A stretch of DNA of 64,000 nt from Saprospiraceae bacterium (GTDB taxonomy: Bacteria > Bacteroidota > Bacteroidia > Chitinophagales > Saprospiraceae): contig JADKEB010000031.1 in the NCBI GenBank assembly GCA_016718205.1, forward strand, positions 620,001 to 684,000. Reading direction: 5' to 3'. Positions 62,498-64,000 of this stretch are shown piece after piece. How positions within the stretch are numbered: the first letter of the stretch is position 1; every line of letters begins with the position of its first letter. A program made the translations under genes and the position numbers. A model generated the notes under the pieces. The model searched no databases. It saw only the letters and a list, made by a program, of their open reading frames with translations, and was not told where the DNA came from.

Positions 62498-62971
62498 TCA
62501 GTTATTATTTTTATGTATGATGTCAATAATGGATTTACATGCAACTAATATAATTTCCCTACCTACTGTTGAAATCACCTGATCCTCATCGGGTTGAAGA
62601 GAATCATCCACCAATGCCAGCATATCTTCTTGCGGATAATTTTCAAAGAATGTATCTAATGCTTTTGAAAATGATCCTGACAGAATTGAATTTAAAACTT
62701 CCCAGTTTTTTTCTTCAGCCTCTTCAAGGTCTTTTCCATTTAGTTTATGGATTTTACCGCACTGTTCGTTAGCACTATAGTAGAGAACCATAGTCAGGTA
62801 CTCAAGCATGCCGGATTCTTCAGTACTCAACAGACTTTGATTATCTTTGTCTATAAATGCCATCAAATCTTTTTGATCTGTGAAAAGTTGCTCCAACTTT
62901 GAAGTGTAAACATTCTGATCTTCAAAAATTTCAATATATTTATCAATTGTACTGTCAGTGATATAAATCAT
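62498..62971 (-). CDS. Hypothetical acidic helical protein
   Basis: A 157-residue cytoplasmic protein with acidic composition and predicted all-helical structure. It starts MIYITDSTIDKYIEIFEDQN and contains a YYSANEQCGKIHKLNGKDLEEA segment. No motif or family recognised. Convergent with the small lipoprotein gene's terminator. Confidence 0.55.
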   Translation of the reverse strand: MIYITDSTIDKYIEIFEDQNVYTSKLEQLFTDQKDLMAFIDKDNQSLLSTEESGMLEYLTMVLYYSANEQCGKIHKLNGKDLEEAEEKNWEVLNSILSGSFSKALDTFFENYPQEDMLALVDDSLQPDEDQVISTVGREIILVACKSIIDIIHKNNN

Positions 62972-63121
62972 ATTATAAATTAATTAGCTAAATAAATGTA
63001 CAAAAGTATTTAAAAATCATTACATTTGGTGCTTCATGGTGTTAATTGATTCTTATACCCTCAATATAAGTTCTGTTTTGTATTCCATCCAGAGCAGCAT
63101 TATATTAATAAACAACTCTTT

Positions 63122-64000
63122 ATGTTACGCACAGTTATAACAGGTACCGGAAGTTATATTCCTGAAGCCATTGTCTCTAATGATGACTTTATCAAGAACA
63201 AATTTTATAGTGAAGATGGAAACATCATTGAATCACCTTCGCATGAAATCATAAAAAAATTTGAAGATATCACCGGTATTTCAGAAAGAAGGTATGTATC
63301 TGAAGAATTGATGGCATCAGATTTGGGATATATTGCAGCAAAAAAAGCAATAGAAGATGCCAATATTGATCCGGAAACACTGGACCAGATCATTGTTGCA
63401 CACAATTATGGTGATGTGGCCTATAATTCTGTTCAAACGGATGCTGTACCCGCTTTAGCTTCAAGAATAAAACAAAAGCTTGGTATAATCAATCCTTCTT
63501 GTATCGCTTATGATATATTATTTGGTTGCCCGGGATGGTTGCAAGGAGTAATCCACTCAGATGCTTTTTTCAAAGCCGGGATTGCCAGAAAAATTTTGGT
63601 AATAGGTGCGGAAGCATTGTCCAGAGTAATAGATCCATATGATCGTGATAGTATGATATTTAGTGATGGTGCGGGAGCGACTGTATTGGAGTACGTAGAA
63701 ACACACAGTGATTCAGGTATAATTGCTTCAGCGGTTCAATCGCACTGTGTTCAGGAAGCAAATTATATAAATTTTGGTGAGTCATATAGACCAGACAGCG
63801 ATCCCAGCATCAGATATATAAAAATGAAGGGCAGGAAAGTCTATGAATATGCTATCAAAAATGTGCCACTGGCTATGAAGTATTGTGTCGAAAAAAGTGA
63901 AGTTGACGTCCGGGCCATAAAAAAGATTTTTATCCATCAGGCAAATGAAAAGATGGATGAAGGTATAATAAAGATGTTTTACAGATTATATGGTATCAAA
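63122..64000 (+). CDS. 3-oxoacyl-ACP synthase III (KAS III) family, 3' end outside window
   Basis: 293 residues are present. TVITGTGSYIPEAIVSNDDF at the start, FEDITGISERRYVSEE, catalytic Cys in DILFGCPGWLQG (about residue 142), SRVIDPYDRDSMIFSDGAGA and catalytic His in IFIHQANEKM (about 274) identify a KAS III fold. The Asn of the Cys-His-Asn triad lies just past the window. FabH or a paralogue for specialised (e.g. branched or polyene) acyl chains are both possible. Confidence 0.88.
   Translation, partial: MLRTVITGTGSYIPEAIVSNDDFIKNKFYSEDGNIIESPSHEIIKKFEDITGISERRYVSEELMASDLGYIAAKKAIEDANIDPETLDQIIVAHNYGDVAYNSVQTDAVPALASRIKQKLGIINPSCIAYDILFGCPGWLQGVIHSDAFFKAGIARKILVIGAEALSRVIDPYDRDSMIFSDGAGATVLEYVETHSDSGIIASAVQSHCVQEANYINFGESYRPDSDPSIRYIKMKGRKVYEYAIKNVPLAMKYCVEKSEVDVRAIKKIFIHQANEKMDEGIIKMFYRLYGIK

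Noticed and set aside
1..64000. CRISPR array or prophage
   Set aside because: No regularly spaced repeats and no phage structural, integrase or lysis genes are seen.

Overview
The window looks like a chromosomal segment of a free-living Bacteroidota bacterium, most likely from the Saprospiria or a neighbouring class. I infer this from the AT-rich composition, Bacteroidota-type -7 promoter boxes (TAnnTTTG), several large secreted proteins ending in Por/type IX secretion (T9SS) sorting domains, a gldA-gldF-gldG gliding cluster followed by a DUF4340 gene, and many Bacteroidota-typical lipoproteins. No rRNA, tRNA, CRISPR array, prophage or transposase gene is visible. Both ends cut genes: ruvC at the left and a KAS III (fabH-like) gene at the right.

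Layout. 0-9 kb: ruvC end, alaA, a sodium/solute symporter, a CcoI/FixI-type copper P-type ATPase, a decayed region, and maeB. 9-19.5 kb: a secreted GH16 glucanase, pdxH, phrB, two tandem candidate small RNAs with their own terminators, two large T9SS cargo proteins and a lipoprotein. 19.5-32.4 kb: two adjacent MITE-like elements, a DinB-like protein, MlaE/MlaF, an MsbA-type exporter, an S10 carboxypeptidase, dapB-dnaG, a repeat-packed 0.9-kb spacer, a beta-barrel protein, DUF2452 and ychF. 32.4-46.8 kb: rRNA pseudouridine synthase, mtgA/Nudix, pyrE, M42 peptidase, groSL, prfB with a programmed frameshift, FKBP lipoprotein, nrnA-like DHH protein, ndk, queE, RidA-like and DUF1761. 47-51 kb: two convergent genes whose 3' ends run into each other, cystathionine beta-synthase, and a broken toxin-antitoxin pair. 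51.1-53.3 kb: a compact accessory operon with a papain-like peptidase, a small protein sharing its C-terminal domain, and a chagasin-type cysteine protease inhibitor. 53.5-64 kb: gliding ABC transporter genes, uridine kinase and nucleoside permease, a GH109-like oxidoreductase-fold enzyme, GNAT, a tiny lipoprotein and the KAS III gene.

Two things stand out. The first is the peptidase / shared-domain protein / chagasin operon at 51.3-53.3 kb. It has no export signals and its own promoter, and it reads as a self-contained intracellular protease-inhibitor system. The second is the non-coding layer. It includes a paralogous pair of small RNAs (13.6-13.85 kb) and a dispersed family of MITE-like elements. 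These elements share GAGTATGTTTAAA ends but carry at least three unrelated interiors, and one pair of 160-bp copies differs at only three positions.

Functional links visible in gene order: dapB-dnaG as a tight pair; prfB and a VOC protein overlapping; Nudix-mtgA overlapping by one base and divergent from pyrE; groS-groL; gldA-gldF-gldG-DUF4340 with overlaps or very short gaps; uridine kinase divergent from a nucleoside permease (nucleoside salvage). All functions are assigned from recognised sequence motifs, without database searches.
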